DNA of 64,000 nt. Source: CAG-791 sp045130475 (lineage in GTDB: Bacteria; Bacillota; Clostridia; Lachnospirales; Lachnospiraceae). This document shows positions 26,371 to 36,036 of this stretch, in pieces (position 1 is the first letter of the stretch; each line of letters opens with the position of its first letter). Under the pieces are notes generated by a model. It did not search any database. It had not been told where the DNA came from and saw only the letters and a list, made by a program, of their open reading frames with translations. Position numbers and translations under genes: made by a program. Location of the stretch: the NCBI GenBank assembly GCA_045130475.1, contig JBGUPU010000040.1:1-64000 (forward strand), in the 5' to 3' direction.

Positions 26371-27792
26371 ATGTCTGAAAATAAAGTTATCACACCCAAG
26401 CCGGTCAAGATCACAGAGACGATCCTGCGTGACGCGCACCAGTCCCTGATCGCGACCCGTATGCCTACCGAGATTATGCTGCCCATCATCGACAAGATGG
26501 ACAATATCGGTTACAACGCCGTAGAGTGCTGGGGCGGCGCGACTTTTGATTCCTGCCTTCGTTTCCTGAAGGAAGATCCGTGGGAGAGACTTCGCAAGCT
26601 CAAAGCCGGCTTTAAGAAGACCAAACTCCAGATGCTGCTCCGCGGCCAGAACCTTCTTGGTTACAGCCACTATGCAGACGATGTTGTCGAGTATTTCGTA
26701 CAGAAATCAATCGCGAACGGCATCGACATCATCCGTATCTTTGACTGCCTGAATGACCTGCGCAACCTTGAGACTTCTGTCAAGGCCTGCAAGAAAGAGG
26801 GCGGCCACTCCCAGATCGCTCTTTCCTATACCATCGGTTCCGCGTATAACGAAGAGTACTGGATGAACATCGCAAAAGATATCGAGAACATGGGCGCCGA
26901 CTCCATCTGCATCAAGGACATGGCCGGCCTGCTCGTTCCCTATGAAGCCGAGAAGCTGATCTGCGCGCTCAAGTCCGCGACCGAGCTTCCTATTGAGCTC
27001 CACACTCACTACACCTCCGGCTGCGGTTCCATGACCTACATGAAGGCTGCAGAGGCAGGCGTAGACATCATCGACTGCGCGATCAGCCCCTTCGCTCTGG
27101 GTACTTCCCAGCCCGCGACCGAGGTTATGGTCGGTGCATTCGAGGGTACTCCTTATGATACCGGACTTTCCCAGGCTGCCCTCAAGGAGATCGCAGACTA
27201 CTTCACACCTTATCGTGAAGAGTGCCTGGAAAGCGGACTGCTCAGCACCAAGGTCCTGGGCGTCAATATCCGTACACTTCTGTATCAGGTTCCCGGCGGC
27301 ATGCTTTCCAACATGGTCAGCCAGCTGGCAGAGCAGGGCGCAAGCGACCGTCTGACAGAGGTTCTCGAGGAAGTTCCGCGTGTGCGTGAAGACCTCGGCC
27401 AGCCGCCTCTCGTAACTCCTTCTTCCCAGATCGTCGGCACCCAGGCCGTCATGAACGTCCTGATGGGAGAGCGCTACAAAGTCTCCTCCGGACAGACCAA
27501 GGATCTGGTAAGCGGCCACTATGGACGCACAACCCTTCCCATCAAGGAAGAGGTCCGCAAGAAGATCATCGGCGACCAGGAGCCTATCACCTGCCGTCCC
27601 GCAGATCTCATCGAGCCCCAGCTGGCCAAGTTTGAAAAGGAAGTTGCCCAGTGGAAACAGCAGGATGAGGACGTTCTGTCCTACGCTCTGTTCCCTCAGG
27701 TAGCTGTCGATTTCTTCAAATATCGTCAGGCACAGCAGACCGGTGTCGACCTTTCCAAGGCTGATACAAAGAACGGCGCTTATCCCGCTTAA
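26371..27792 (+). CDS. 5S-type carboxyltransferase (OadA / pyruvate carboxylase subunit B-like), no biotin domain
   Basis: The TIM-barrel carboxyltransferase starts at ITETILRDAHQSLIATRMPT, the hallmark of oxaloacetate decarboxylase alpha, pyruvate carboxylase and transcarboxylase 5S. IELHTHYTSGCGS supplies metal-binding His residues. The conserved post-barrel domain is present, but the protein ends without a biotinyl domain; the carrier is the separate gene at 24654. The ATG at 26371 has taggag upstream. The biotin-linked Lys region in the barrel (IKDMAGLL) is intact. Together with the 12S-like first gene it gives the full transcarboxylase subunit set. Confidence 0.88.
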   Translation: MSENKVITPKPVKITETILRDAHQSLIATRMPTEIMLPIIDKMDNIGYNAVECWGGATFDSCLRFLKEDPWERLRKLKAGFKKTKLQMLLRGQNLLGYSHYADDVVEYFVQKSIANGIDIIRIFDCLNDLRNLETSVKACKKEGGHSQIALSYTIGSAYNEEYWMNIAKDIENMGADSICIKDMAGLLVPYEAEKLICALKSATELPIELHTHYTSGCGSMTYMKAAEAGVDIIDCAISPFALGTSQPATEVMVGAFEGTPYDTGLSQAALKEIADYFTPYREECLESGLLSTKVLGVNIRTLLYQVPGGMLSNMVSQLAEQGASDRLTEVLEEVPRVREDLGQPPLVTPSSQIVGTQAVMNVLMGERYKVSSGQTKDLVSGHYGRTTLPIKEEVRKKIIGDQEPITCRPADLIEPQLAKFEKEVAQWKQQDEDVLSYALFPQVAVDFFKYRQAQQTGVDLSKADTKNGAYPA

Positions 27793-27833
27793 GAAATCAC
27801 GGTATTTTCGACAGAAAATAATCAATTAATAAT

Positions 27834-27869
27834 GACAGGCCAGCCGCCTCTGCGACTGGTCTGTTTTAT
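27834..27869 (+). terminator. Terminator of the decarboxylase operon
   Basis: The stem gacaggccag / ctggtctgtt includes G-U pairs, has a 12-base loop and is followed by ttatt. Confidence 0.75.
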
Positions 27870-27992
27870 TAGTTTTGCACAAAATTGTAGAATTTTTTCT
27901 ATTCATTTTTCCTGTTATCTGGTATCATTAAATAGTATTTTTATAGTAATAGTTATCATCGGATGTCAGTCACCAAAGGTGGTTAATAAAAG

Positions 27993-30095
27993 ATGAAGCG
28001 ATTAAATGTGGTTGATAAGCTCCTGGAAACGGAGCAGTCGTTTGATGAAATATCCGGATTTCGTGTCCGGCCCGGAAACTGTCTGCTCAATGGAGCGACC
28101 AGACTCACAGGCGGCGTAAATTTCACAATCTACTCACAGCATGCGACGTCCTGTGAGCTTCTCCTTTTCCGACGCAAAGCTGAAGTCCCCTATGCCATCA
28201 TCAGGATCCCTGAGCGTTATCGCACAGGCGGGATCTATTCCATTTTTGTCTATCAGCTCAATATCGAAGAGTTTGAATACTGTTATCGTTTCAACGGCCC
28301 CTATGATCCGTCTCAGGGCCTTCTTTTTGACCGCAAAAAACTGATCCTGGATCCTTATGCAAAGGCTGTTACCGGCCAGCGCGCCTGGGGAGCCGCCAAA
28401 CAGTCCGGCGCTTATCACGCACGTGTCGTCAAAGACAATTTTGTATGGAAAAAGGCGGATTTCCCGCGTACAAAGATGGAGGATACCATTATCTATGAAA
28501 TGCATGTGCGCGGCTTTACACGGCACAGATCCTCCGGTGTACGATATCCCGGCACCTTCGCCGGCATCATCGAAAAAATCCCTCATTTGAAGAGCCTGGG
28601 CATCACAGCTGTAGAACTGATGCCCGTCTTTGAGTTTGACGAGACCATTAATGCCCGTACCGTTAACGGAAAGCGTCTTCTGGAATACTGGGGATACAAT
28701 ACCGTTGCGTTTTTTGCCCCCAATACGGCATATTCTGCCTCCATTGAGTACAACGAAGAGGGCACGGAACTCAAGACGCTGATCCGTCTCCTGAAAGAGA
28801 GCAAGATCGAGGTCTATCTGGATGTGGTCTTCAACCACACAGCCGAGGGAGACAGTACCGGCCCCTTCATGTGCTTTAAGGGGGTCGATAACAGTGTCTA
28901 TTACATGCTGACTGTGGGAGGGGAGTATTATAATTTCAGCGGATGCGGCAATACCTTCAACTGCAACCATCCGGTTGTGATCCGCTATATCGTAGACTGT
29001 CTCAGACACTGGGTGACCCAGTATCATGTGGACGGTTTCCGCTTTGACCTTGCCAGTATTCTGGGCAGGAACCAGAAAGGCGTTCCGATGGGTGACCCGC
29101 CGCTCCTGCGTGCGATCTCTGAAGACCCTGTCCTGGCGGAGACCAAGCTCATTGCTGAACCCTGGGATGCGGGCGGGATCTATCAGGTAGGCAGCTTTCC
29201 CGCCTATGACAGATGGGCGGAGTGGAACGGCAGCTACCGTGATTCGCTGCGCGATTTCCTCAAAGGAAATTACTGGAACGCGGCAGAAACCGCTCAGAGG
29301 ATCATGGGATCTCCCGATCTGTACGGAGAAGGTTACAGGGGCTTCCGTTCTTCTGTCAATTTCATCACATGTCATGACGGCTTTACTCTGTATGACCTCT
29401 TTTCCTACAATCACAAGCACAATGAGGCAAACGGATGGAATAATGCAGACGGAGCAAATGACAACCGCAGCTGGAACTGCGGTTATGAGGGCCCCACGGA
29501 TGATCCCGTTATCCGTCAGCTGCGCAGCAAGATGATGCGCAACGCCATCACTGTCCTGATGTGCAGCCGCGGCACGCCCATGATCCTGGCAGGAGACGAG
29601 TTTGGCAACACTCAGCACGGCAACAACAACGGATATTGTCAGGACAATGAAGTTTCCTGGCTGAACTGGGACTATCTGCGTCTGAACAAGGATTTCTACC
29701 GTTTTTACAAAAATGTGATCGCTTTCCGCAAAAAGCACCCTGTTATTTCCAGGCCGCTGGGGCCTGCTGCCTGCGGGCTTCCTGATGTCATTGCCTGCGG
29801 TGCAAACCCGGATGACCACGTCATCGGCCGGTCCAATAAAGTGCTGGGAATACTCTTTGCAGGAAGAGCGGAAGGCGCTGTCGGAGATGATGTCGTCTAT
29901 ATGGCAATTAATGCCTACTGGGAGCCTGTGGAGATCCGTCTTCCGGCCCTGCGCGCAGGCCTGTCCTGGGGGATCAACATATATACAGATGCTGATGACA
30001 ACGTTTTCTTCCATAAACAGGCGGTCTTTTTAAAGAGCCCTCTGTTCCTTCTCAAAGAGCGGAGCGTTGCCGTATTCACATTGTTTCATCAATAA
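27993..30095 (+). CDS. glgX: Glycogen debranching enzyme (GlgX / isoamylase type, GH13)
   Basis: An N-terminal beta-sandwich (CBM48-like, residues about 20-140) precedes the GH13 barrel. Catalytic residues are visible: Asp352 in DGFRFDLAS, Glu389 in LIAEPWDAGG and Asp462 in TCHDGFT. The sequence DVVFNHTAEG is conserved region I. The enzyme hydrolyses alpha-1,6 branches of glycogen or limit dextrin. There is no signal peptide, so it is cytoplasmic. It stands apart from other glycogen genes, and a two-component system follows directly, possibly in the same transcript. Confidence 0.92.
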   Translation: MKRLNVVDKLLETEQSFDEISGFRVRPGNCLLNGATRLTGGVNFTIYSQHATSCELLLFRRKAEVPYAIIRIPERYRTGGIYSIFVYQLNIEEFEYCYRFNGPYDPSQGLLFDRKKLILDPYAKAVTGQRAWGAAKQSGAYHARVVKDNFVWKKADFPRTKMEDTIIYEMHVRGFTRHRSSGVRYPGTFAGIIEKIPHLKSLGITAVELMPVFEFDETINARTVNGKRLLEYWGYNTVAFFAPNTAYSASIEYNEEGTELKTLIRLLKESKIEVYLDVVFNHTAEGDSTGPFMCFKGVDNSVYYMLTVGGEYYNFSGCGNTFNCNHPVVIRYIVDCLRHWVTQYHVDGFRFDLASILGRNQKGVPMGDPPLLRAISEDPVLAETKLIAEPWDAGGIYQVGSFPAYDRWAEWNGSYRDSLRDFLKGNYWNAAETAQRIMGSPDLYGEGYRGFRSSVNFITCHDGFTLYDLFSYNHKHNEANGWNNADGANDNRSWNCGYEGPTDDPVIRQLRSKMMRNAITVLMCSRGTPMILAGDEFGNTQHGNNNGYCQDNEVSWLNWDYLRLNKDFYRFYKNVIAFRKKHPVISRPLGPAACGLPDVIACGANPDDHVIGRSNKVLGILFAGRAEGAVGDDVVYMAINAYWEPVEIRLPALRAGLSWGINIYTDADDNVFFHKQAVFLKSPLFLLKERSVAVFTLFHQ

Positions 30096-30116
30096 GAAAC
30101 ACCGGGAGATACACAT

Positions 30117-30791
30117 ATGAGCAATACCACGATCTTGATCGTAGATGACGAACAGCGCATGCGTAAACTTGTCCGCGACTATATGATCCGCGAAGGATAT
30201 GTCGTTCTGGAAGCGGCAAACGGAAAGCAGGCACTGGAGATCTTCAACTCCAGCGCCAATATTTCTCTGATCATTCTCGATGTAATGATGCCGGAAATGG
30301 ACGGATGGCAGGTCTGCGCCGAGATCCGCAAGACTTCCAAGGTCCCGATCATCATGCTGACAGCAAAGAGTGATGAGCGCGATGAGCTGCGGGGCTTTGA
30401 CCTGGGTGTGGATGAATATGTGACCAAGCCTTTCAGTCCCAGAACGCTCTCAGCCCGTGTCAACGCGATCCTGCGCAGGACCATGGGCACTGCAGTGGAA
30501 AAGCATCTGACTGCCGGCGGAATTGAAATGGACAAATCTGCCCATATCGTGACCATAGACGGCGAGCCTGTTGAACTCAGTTTCAAGGAATTCGAGTTAC
30601 TGCAGTACTTTATGGAAAATAACGGTATTGCGCTTTCGCGGGAGCGGATCCTGAACAGTGTCTGGAACTATGACTATTACGGTGATGCGCGCACGATCGA
30701 TACGCATGTAAAGAAACTTCGCTCCAAACTGGGTGATAAAGCCTCCTTGATCAAGACCGTATGGGGGATCGGCTATAAGTTTGAAGCCTGA
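30117..30791 (+). CDS. Response regulator, OmpR/PhoB family
   Basis: The receiver domain has the acidic pair (VDDE), phospho-acceptor Asp55 (LDVMMPEMDG) and Lys (TKPFSP). The winged-helix output domain ends DTHVKKLRSKLGDK and VWGIGYKFE. It is followed 15 bases later by its histidine kinase. It should bind promoter repeats when phosphorylated; targets are not evident. Confidence 0.95.
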   Translation: MSNTTILIVDDEQRMRKLVRDYMIREGYVVLEAANGKQALEIFNSSANISLIILDVMMPEMDGWQVCAEIRKTSKVPIIMLTAKSDERDELRGFDLGVDEYVTKPFSPRTLSARVNAILRRTMGTAVEKHLTAGGIEMDKSAHIVTIDGEPVELSFKEFELLQYFMENNGIALSRERILNSVWNYDYYGDARTIDTHVKKLRSKLGDKASLIKTVWGIGYKFEA

Positions 30792-30806
30792 TAAATAGGA
30801 GATTTA

Positions 30807-32501
30807 TTGAAAAAGAATATGGAAAATGCGAGCCAGTCTCGTCCGCTTATATCTCTGCGTACAATCTTCGGCATCCTCTTTTTCCTTCTGATGATCGGTA
30901 CGATCCTGCTCAGCTTCCTGGTCAATACGATTTTTCTGGAGCGCTATTATATCTCCGGAAGGAAAAAGGCGCTGATCGGGATCTACAATGAACTGCATGA
31001 CGCTTCGGTCCATCAGCTTCTTACCACCGATGATTTCGATGTTTCTCTTCGGGAATCCCTGCGGGAAGGAAATATGAGCCTTCTGGTCATGGATTCCAGC
31101 ACCCGCACAGTCAAGGTCTGGTCAGCTGATGAGCTGCTGATGGAAGACCGTCTGTACGCGAATATTTTCGGCATGACACCCATCCTCGGTCTGGACAGGC
31201 AGGAGTCAGAGCTTTATTCCGACAGCCAGGGATCGCTGGAAGGGTACCAAGAGGATGATGCCTATGAATACGAAGGTGACGAAGAAGAGGAGTATGACCC
31301 TCTTGATGATTCCGAATTTGTGATCACAGAGATACTGGAGGAAGGCCAGCCTTACACGATCAATGTCGTTCTGGACAGACGCGCGCGCTCTAAAAGCATA
31401 GAAATGTGGGGGCCGCTCGGTGAGAGCAGCTTCTTTTTGTTGCGTACACCGCTGGAGGATATCCGGAGCAGTGCGGCAGCTGCCAATCGCTTTTTCGGAT
31501 ATGTGGGCCTGATCCTGGCCCTTGCGGGCACTTGGATCGCGGTCTGGCTCTCCCGAAGGATCACAGAGCCCCTGCGGCAGCTGACAGAGATTTCCGTCCG
31601 GATGAAGGACCTGGATTTCAGTGCCAAGTATGACGGTGCCAACCGCACCGAACTGGATATCCTCGGCAGAAATATGAATGAACTCTCCCAGAAACTGGAA
31701 GAGACGATTTCCGCTCTGCGTACGGCCAACAATGATCTTCAGCGCGACCTGGACCGCCGCAACCGCCAGGAGGAGATGCGGCAGGACTTCCTGTCCAATG
31801 TCACGCATGAACTCAAGACCCCGATCGCCATTATCCGGGGGTATGCGGAAGGAATGCAGGACGGCATAGCGGATGATCCTGAGAGCCGTGATTTTTATCT
31901 GGATACGATCGTCGATGAAGCTGACAAGATGAATGTCATCGTGCAGAAGGTCCTGCTGCTGAACCAGCTGGAGTTCGGCGATGATACTGTCTCCATGGAG
32001 CGTTTTGACGTCATAGATATGATCAGAAACTACCTTGGGAGCGCATCACTCCTTGCCGAGCAGGACGGCGTCAAGGTCCAGTTTCTTCAGAAAGATCCGG
32101 TTTATGTCTGGGGCGATCCCTTTATGATCCAGGAGGTCTTCCAGAATTATTACAGCAATGCCCTCCACCATGTGGAGGCCCGCAGTGAAAACGGATCAGA
32201 ACCCGCCAAAGTCATAGACATACGATGCGAAGTTTCCGGTGATAAAGCGCGGATCAGTGTGTTCAATACAGGCAATCCCATACCGGAGGACTCCCTCCCT
32301 CACATCTGGGAGAAATTCTATAAAGTTGACAAAGCCAGGACACGTGCCTATGGAGGTTCCGGCGTGGGTCTCTCAATCGTCAAAGCGATCATGGATCTGC
32401 ATCACCGGGGATACGGTGCCGAGAACTATCAAAACGGTGTAGTATTCTGGTTTGAGCTGGATACCGTTATGAATGATCATCAGGATCTTCATGAGCAGTA
32501 A
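30807..32501 (+). CDS. Sensor histidine kinase with acidic extracellular loop
   Basis: Two TM helices (about residues 20-45 and 230-250) enclose an extracellular domain that contains a very acidic, Tyr-containing stretch (DDAYEYEGDEEEEYDPLDD). After the membrane come a HAMP domain, HisKA with HELKTPIA, and HATPase with the N and G boxes (NYYSNALHH, GGSGVGLSI). The acidic stretch may bind cations or cationic peptides, which is inference. TTG is used as start with aggag upstream; an ATG at 30819 would shorten it by four residues. Confidence 0.93.
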   Translation: MKKNMENASQSRPLISLRTIFGILFFLLMIGTILLSFLVNTIFLERYYISGRKKALIGIYNELHDASVHQLLTTDDFDVSLRESLREGNMSLLVMDSSTRTVKVWSADELLMEDRLYANIFGMTPILGLDRQESELYSDSQGSLEGYQEDDAYEYEGDEEEEYDPLDDSEFVITEILEEGQPYTINVVLDRRARSKSIEMWGPLGESSFFLLRTPLEDIRSSAAAANRFFGYVGLILALAGTWIAVWLSRRITEPLRQLTEISVRMKDLDFSAKYDGANRTELDILGRNMNELSQKLEETISALRTANNDLQRDLDRRNRQEEMRQDFLSNVTHELKTPIAIIRGYAEGMQDGIADDPESRDFYLDTIVDEADKMNVIVQKVLLLNQLEFGDDTVSMERFDVIDMIRNYLGSASLLAEQDGVKVQFLQKDPVYVWGDPFMIQEVFQNYYSNALHHVEARSENGSEPAKVIDIRCEVSGDKARISVFNTGNPIPEDSLPHIWEKFYKVDKARTRAYGGSGVGLSIVKAIMDLHHRGYGAENYQNGVVFWFELDTVMNDHQDLHEQ

Positions 32502-32587
32502 AGAAAAGGAAGTTTCCTGACAGAATTCATATCCTTACACGATCAGCCGAAAAACTGTGGGTAATGATCACTGCAGGAGGGACATCT

Positions 32588-33196
32588 ATGGTAGCGATTA
32601 TCGATTATGATGCTGGAAACATAAAGAGTGTGGAGAATGCTGTCCGCTTTCTCGGACATGATGTGAAGGTCACCTCTGACCCGGGGGAGATCCTTGCGGC
32701 AGATCATGTGATCCTTCCGGGCGTCGGAGCTTTCGGTGATGCCATGAAACGTCTTCGTGCGGCCGGCCTGGAAGAGACCATCCGTGAAGCGGTAAGGTCC
32801 GGCAAGCCTTTTCTGGGCATATGCCTGGGCCTCCAGCTTATTTTTGAAGACAGTGAAGAGAGTCCCGGCGTGAAGGGACTTTGCCTGCTCCCCGGCAAGA
32901 TCAGGAGGATTCCTGAAGGCGATGGAAGAAAAGTCCCCCAGATCGGCTGGAACGATCTGTCATTTCCCAAAAGGAGCAGGCTTTTTGCCGACGTTCCGGA
33001 GGGAAGCTATGTGTATTTCGTCCATTCCTATTATCTGGAAGCAGGAAATCCTGGGGATGTGGCAGCCCGCACTGAATACGGCGTCAGTATAGACGCGGCG
33101 ATCGAGCACGGCAATCTCTTTGCCTGCCAGTTCCACCCGGAAAAGAGTGAGCGTGTCGGAATGCAGATCCTGCAGAATTTCCTGAAGGTCGAGTGA
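32588..33196 (+). CDS. hisH: Imidazole glycerol phosphate synthase, glutaminase subunit
   Basis: A class I glutamine amidotransferase with the nucleophile Cys79 in LGICLGLQ and the His/Glu pair in CQFHPEKS. It releases ammonia from glutamine for HisF in histidine synthesis. The ATG at 32588 follows aggaggg by about six bases. hisF comes 36 bases later; the other his genes are not in the window. Confidence 0.95.
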   Translation: MVAIIDYDAGNIKSVENAVRFLGHDVKVTSDPGEILAADHVILPGVGAFGDAMKRLRAAGLEETIREAVRSGKPFLGICLGLQLIFEDSEESPGVKGLCLLPGKIRRIPEGDGRKVPQIGWNDLSFPKRSRLFADVPEGSYVYFVHSYYLEAGNPGDVAARTEYGVSIDAAIEHGNLFACQFHPEKSERVGMQILQNFLKVE

Positions 33197-33232
33197 TCTT
33201 TTAACAGAATCCTGAACGAATGGAGAAGAAAA

Positions 33233-33994
33233 ATGCTGACAAAAAGAATCATTCCCTGCCTGGATGTGAACAAGGGCCGGGTCGTCAAGGGAATCAATTT
33301 TGTTTCCCTGCGTGATGCAGGTGATCCTGTCGAGGCGGGAGAGGCCTATTCCAAAGCTGGGGCTGACGAGTTGGTTTTCCTGGATATTACAGCCACAAGT
33401 GATGCAAGGGCAACTGTTGCTGACATGGTCCGGAGGGTCGCCGAAAGGGTTTTCATTCCCTTTACGGTGGGCGGCGGAATCCGGACAACCGATGATATGC
33501 GTGCTATTCTGCGGGAAGGCGCGGACAAGATCTCTGTCAACTCCGCCGCGATCAACCGTCCTGAACTCATTGCGGAAGGGGCGGAGCGATTCGGAAGCCA
33601 GTGTATCGTTGTCGCCATTGATGCGCGGAGAAGGCCCTACGGCCAGGGATGGACCATCTACCGGAGCGGCGGCAGGATCGATACAGGGATCGATGCCGTC
33701 GAGTGGGCGGTAAGGGCTGAAAAGCTTGGTGCAGGAGAGATCCTCCTGACCAGTATGGACGGCGACGGCACCAAAAACGGATATGACCTGGAGCTGACAC
33801 GGGCGATCTCGGACGCTGTGCGGATTCCTGTGATCGCTTCCGGCGGGGCCGGCACCCTTGAACACTTCCGTGAAGCTCTGACAGAGGGCGGGGCCGATGC
33901 AGCGCTCGCCGCTTCTCTTTTTCATTTCAAAGAGCTTGAAATCAGGGAAGTGAAGGAATATCTTCATAAATGCGGCATTCCTGTACGCCTTTGA
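33233..33994 (+). CDS. hisF: Imidazole glycerol phosphate synthase, cyclase subunit
   Basis: A (beta/alpha)8 barrel with catalytic Asp11 (IIPCLDVNKGRVVKG) and a second Asp in VVAIDARR. The phosphate-binding loops PFTVGGGIR and IASGGAGT are present. At 253 residues the length is standard. It forms the HisFH complex with the preceding gene. Confidence 0.96.
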   Translation: MLTKRIIPCLDVNKGRVVKGINFVSLRDAGDPVEAGEAYSKAGADELVFLDITATSDARATVADMVRRVAERVFIPFTVGGGIRTTDDMRAILREGADKISVNSAAINRPELIAEGAERFGSQCIVVAIDARRRPYGQGWTIYRSGGRIDTGIDAVEWAVRAEKLGAGEILLTSMDGDGTKNGYDLELTRAISDAVRIPVIASGGAGTLEHFREALTEGGADAALAASLFHFKELEIREVKEYLHKCGIPVRL

Positions 33995-34096
33995 TGCTTT
34001 CGAGCAGGGATGTTCATTTTCAACACGTTTAACCAACAGTTACTACTGTTAAAACATCAGCTTTTTACACGCATTGATCAAAGAAAGGACAATACG

Positions 34097-36001
34097 ATGT
34101 CAGTGATAGAAAAATGGTGGAAATCACGTAAACTTGCTTCCGCAGCTGAGGAGAACAGTGCAGATCCCGCTGCCTTAGAACAGGATGCAGCGGCAAAGAT
34201 GGATGCTGCAGCCGATGTGCCTGCGGAGACTGCAGATACCGATACTTCCGCAGACGGGGCTGCTGAAGAGAGCGTTGAAGAGAAGGCAGCAGCTGACAAT
34301 GGTTCCGGGACGGTTGAAGAGGCAGCTGAGGATACTGACGCTGCAGAAGAGTCCGGGATTGCAGATGAAGCCGCAGAAACTCCCGGAATTGCTGCTGAAG
34401 AGATCGAAGAGAGCATGGAAACTGCTCCTGAATCAATCGAGACTGCAGAGCCTGCTGCAACACCCGAGGAAACGGCAGTGACTGTTACAGCTGAGGATAT
34501 TACAGAGCCTGCTGCAGCACCTGAAGAAGCTGCAGGTTCTCTTCTTGATACGCTCGAACCAGCTGATGTTTTTGGGTATTTCAGGGAGATCTCTGCGATC
34601 CCGCACGGCTCCTTTAATACGAAAGCGATCAGCGATTATCTGGAAGATTTCGCCAAAGCCCGTGAACTTGATTATATCCGCGATGAGAAAGGCAATCTCA
34701 TTATCTGCAGGCCCGGCTCCGAGGGATATGAAAACGCGGAACCTATTGCCCTGCAGGGCCATATCGACATGGTCTGCGAAAAAGAAAGCTCCAATCCCAT
34801 TGATATGGAGACCGAAGCGATCACTCTCATTACAGACGGGGAGTGGCTGTGGGCAGACCGCACCACTCTGGGAGGCGACGATGGCATCGCTGCCGCGATC
34901 ATGATGGCCCTACTGGCCGATGACAGCATTACCTGTCCTCCTCTTGAGTGCGTGTTCACTGTTGATGAAGAAGTCGGTATGCTCGGTGCCTTCGCCATGG
35001 ATCTTTCCTCCCTCAGGAGCCGGAGGATGATCAACCTGGATTCCGAACAAGAAGGGATCATCACTGCTGCCTGTGCAGGAGGTGCTGAGGAGATCTGCTC
35101 GCTTCCCGGCAAGCGCCGTGAGAAGAAGGGGGAAGTTCTTGAAATCATGATCGAAGGACTCCGCGGAGGCCATTCCGGAGAGTGCATCGGCATCGGAAGA
35201 GCCAACGCGTCTATCCTGCTCGCCCGTCTGCTCTATCGTCTTGAAAAGGAAGGCAAGTACTGCCTGGTCAATTTCCACGGAGGAACCAGAGACAACGCCA
35301 TTCCCCGCGAGGCAAAGGCGGAGATCATATTTACCGGCAGTTTCCAGCGCGCAGAGATCAAGGATGTCATTGCAGGTTTTGCCAAAGAGATCGAGAGAGA
35401 GTACAGTGTTGCCGATCCTGATATCCATGTCCGTGCAAAATGGCCTGACAAGGGAAGAAAAATCGCCAGGATCGCATTCACCCGTAAGGACACCAGAAGG
35501 ATGATCCGCTTCCTCATGGCACTTCCCAACGGCGTACTTGAGTTCACCCCTCTGTACAGGGATGTTCCGCAGACTTCCCTCAGCCTCGGCATCGTAAATA
35601 CGGTTGCGGACGGAATGCGTACACATTCACTTGTTAGAAGCAGCATCAATTCTCAAAAGCAGATGGTCATGGACAAGATCGAAAGTATTGCAATGGAATT
35701 CGGTGCTTCGGTTGAGACGGAAGGGACTTATCCTGCCTGGGAGCTCATTGAGAAGTCAGATTTCCGTGACCTTGCGGCAGAGGTGTATAAAGAGACCTCC
35801 GGTGCTGAGCCCACAGTCTGTGTCATCCACGGAGGACTTGAATGCGGTCTTCTGGCGGCAAAAGTCCCCGGCCTGGACTGCATTTCCATAGGCCCCGATA
35901 TGGAGGAGATCCACACACCTGCGGAGCGGCTTAATATTCCTTCCTCCAGGCGCATCTATGATTATGTCAAAGCGCTTCTGGAAGCATGTGTGAAGGGATG
36001 A
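34097..36001 (+). CDS. pepD: Aminoacyl-histidine dipeptidase (PepD, M20) with 150-residue acidic leader region
   Basis: From about residue 155 the protein is a normal PepD: LQGHIDMVCEK and DDGIAAAIMMALL supply metal ligands, VDEEVGMLGAF the catalytic Glu, and GGHSGECIG the dimer-lid region. It cleaves Xaa-His dipeptides. The first 150 residues are almost only Ala, Glu, Asp, Thr and Pro, with no signal peptide or TM, and are absent from typical PepD proteins of about 485 residues. The ATG at 34097 has gaaagga upstream. It follows hisF, so histidine synthesis and His-peptide use are adjacent. Confidence 0.9.
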   Translation: MSVIEKWWKSRKLASAAEENSADPAALEQDAAAKMDAAADVPAETADTDTSADGAAEESVEEKAAADNGSGTVEEAAEDTDAAEESGIADEAAETPGIAAEEIEESMETAPESIETAEPAATPEETAVTVTAEDITEPAAAPEEAAGSLLDTLEPADVFGYFREISAIPHGSFNTKAISDYLEDFAKARELDYIRDEKGNLIICRPGSEGYENAEPIALQGHIDMVCEKESSNPIDMETEAITLITDGEWLWADRTTLGGDDGIAAAIMMALLADDSITCPPLECVFTVDEEVGMLGAFAMDLSSLRSRRMINLDSEQEGIITAACAGGAEEICSLPGKRREKKGEVLEIMIEGLRGGHSGECIGIGRANASILLARLLYRLEKEGKYCLVNFHGGTRDNAIPREAKAEIIFTGSFQRAEIKDVIAGFAKEIEREYSVADPDIHVRAKWPDKGRKIARIAFTRKDTRRMIRFLMALPNGVLEFTPLYRDVPQTSLSLGIVNTVADGMRTHSLVRSSINSQKQMVMDKIESIAMEFGASVETEGTYPAWELIEKSDFRDLAAEVYKETSGAEPTVCVIHGGLECGLLAAKVPGLDCISIGPDMEEIHTPAERLNIPSSRRIYDYVKALLEACVKG

Positions 36002-36036
36002 TGGAAGATTAGATATCAGTGAAAGGACCGTGAAAA

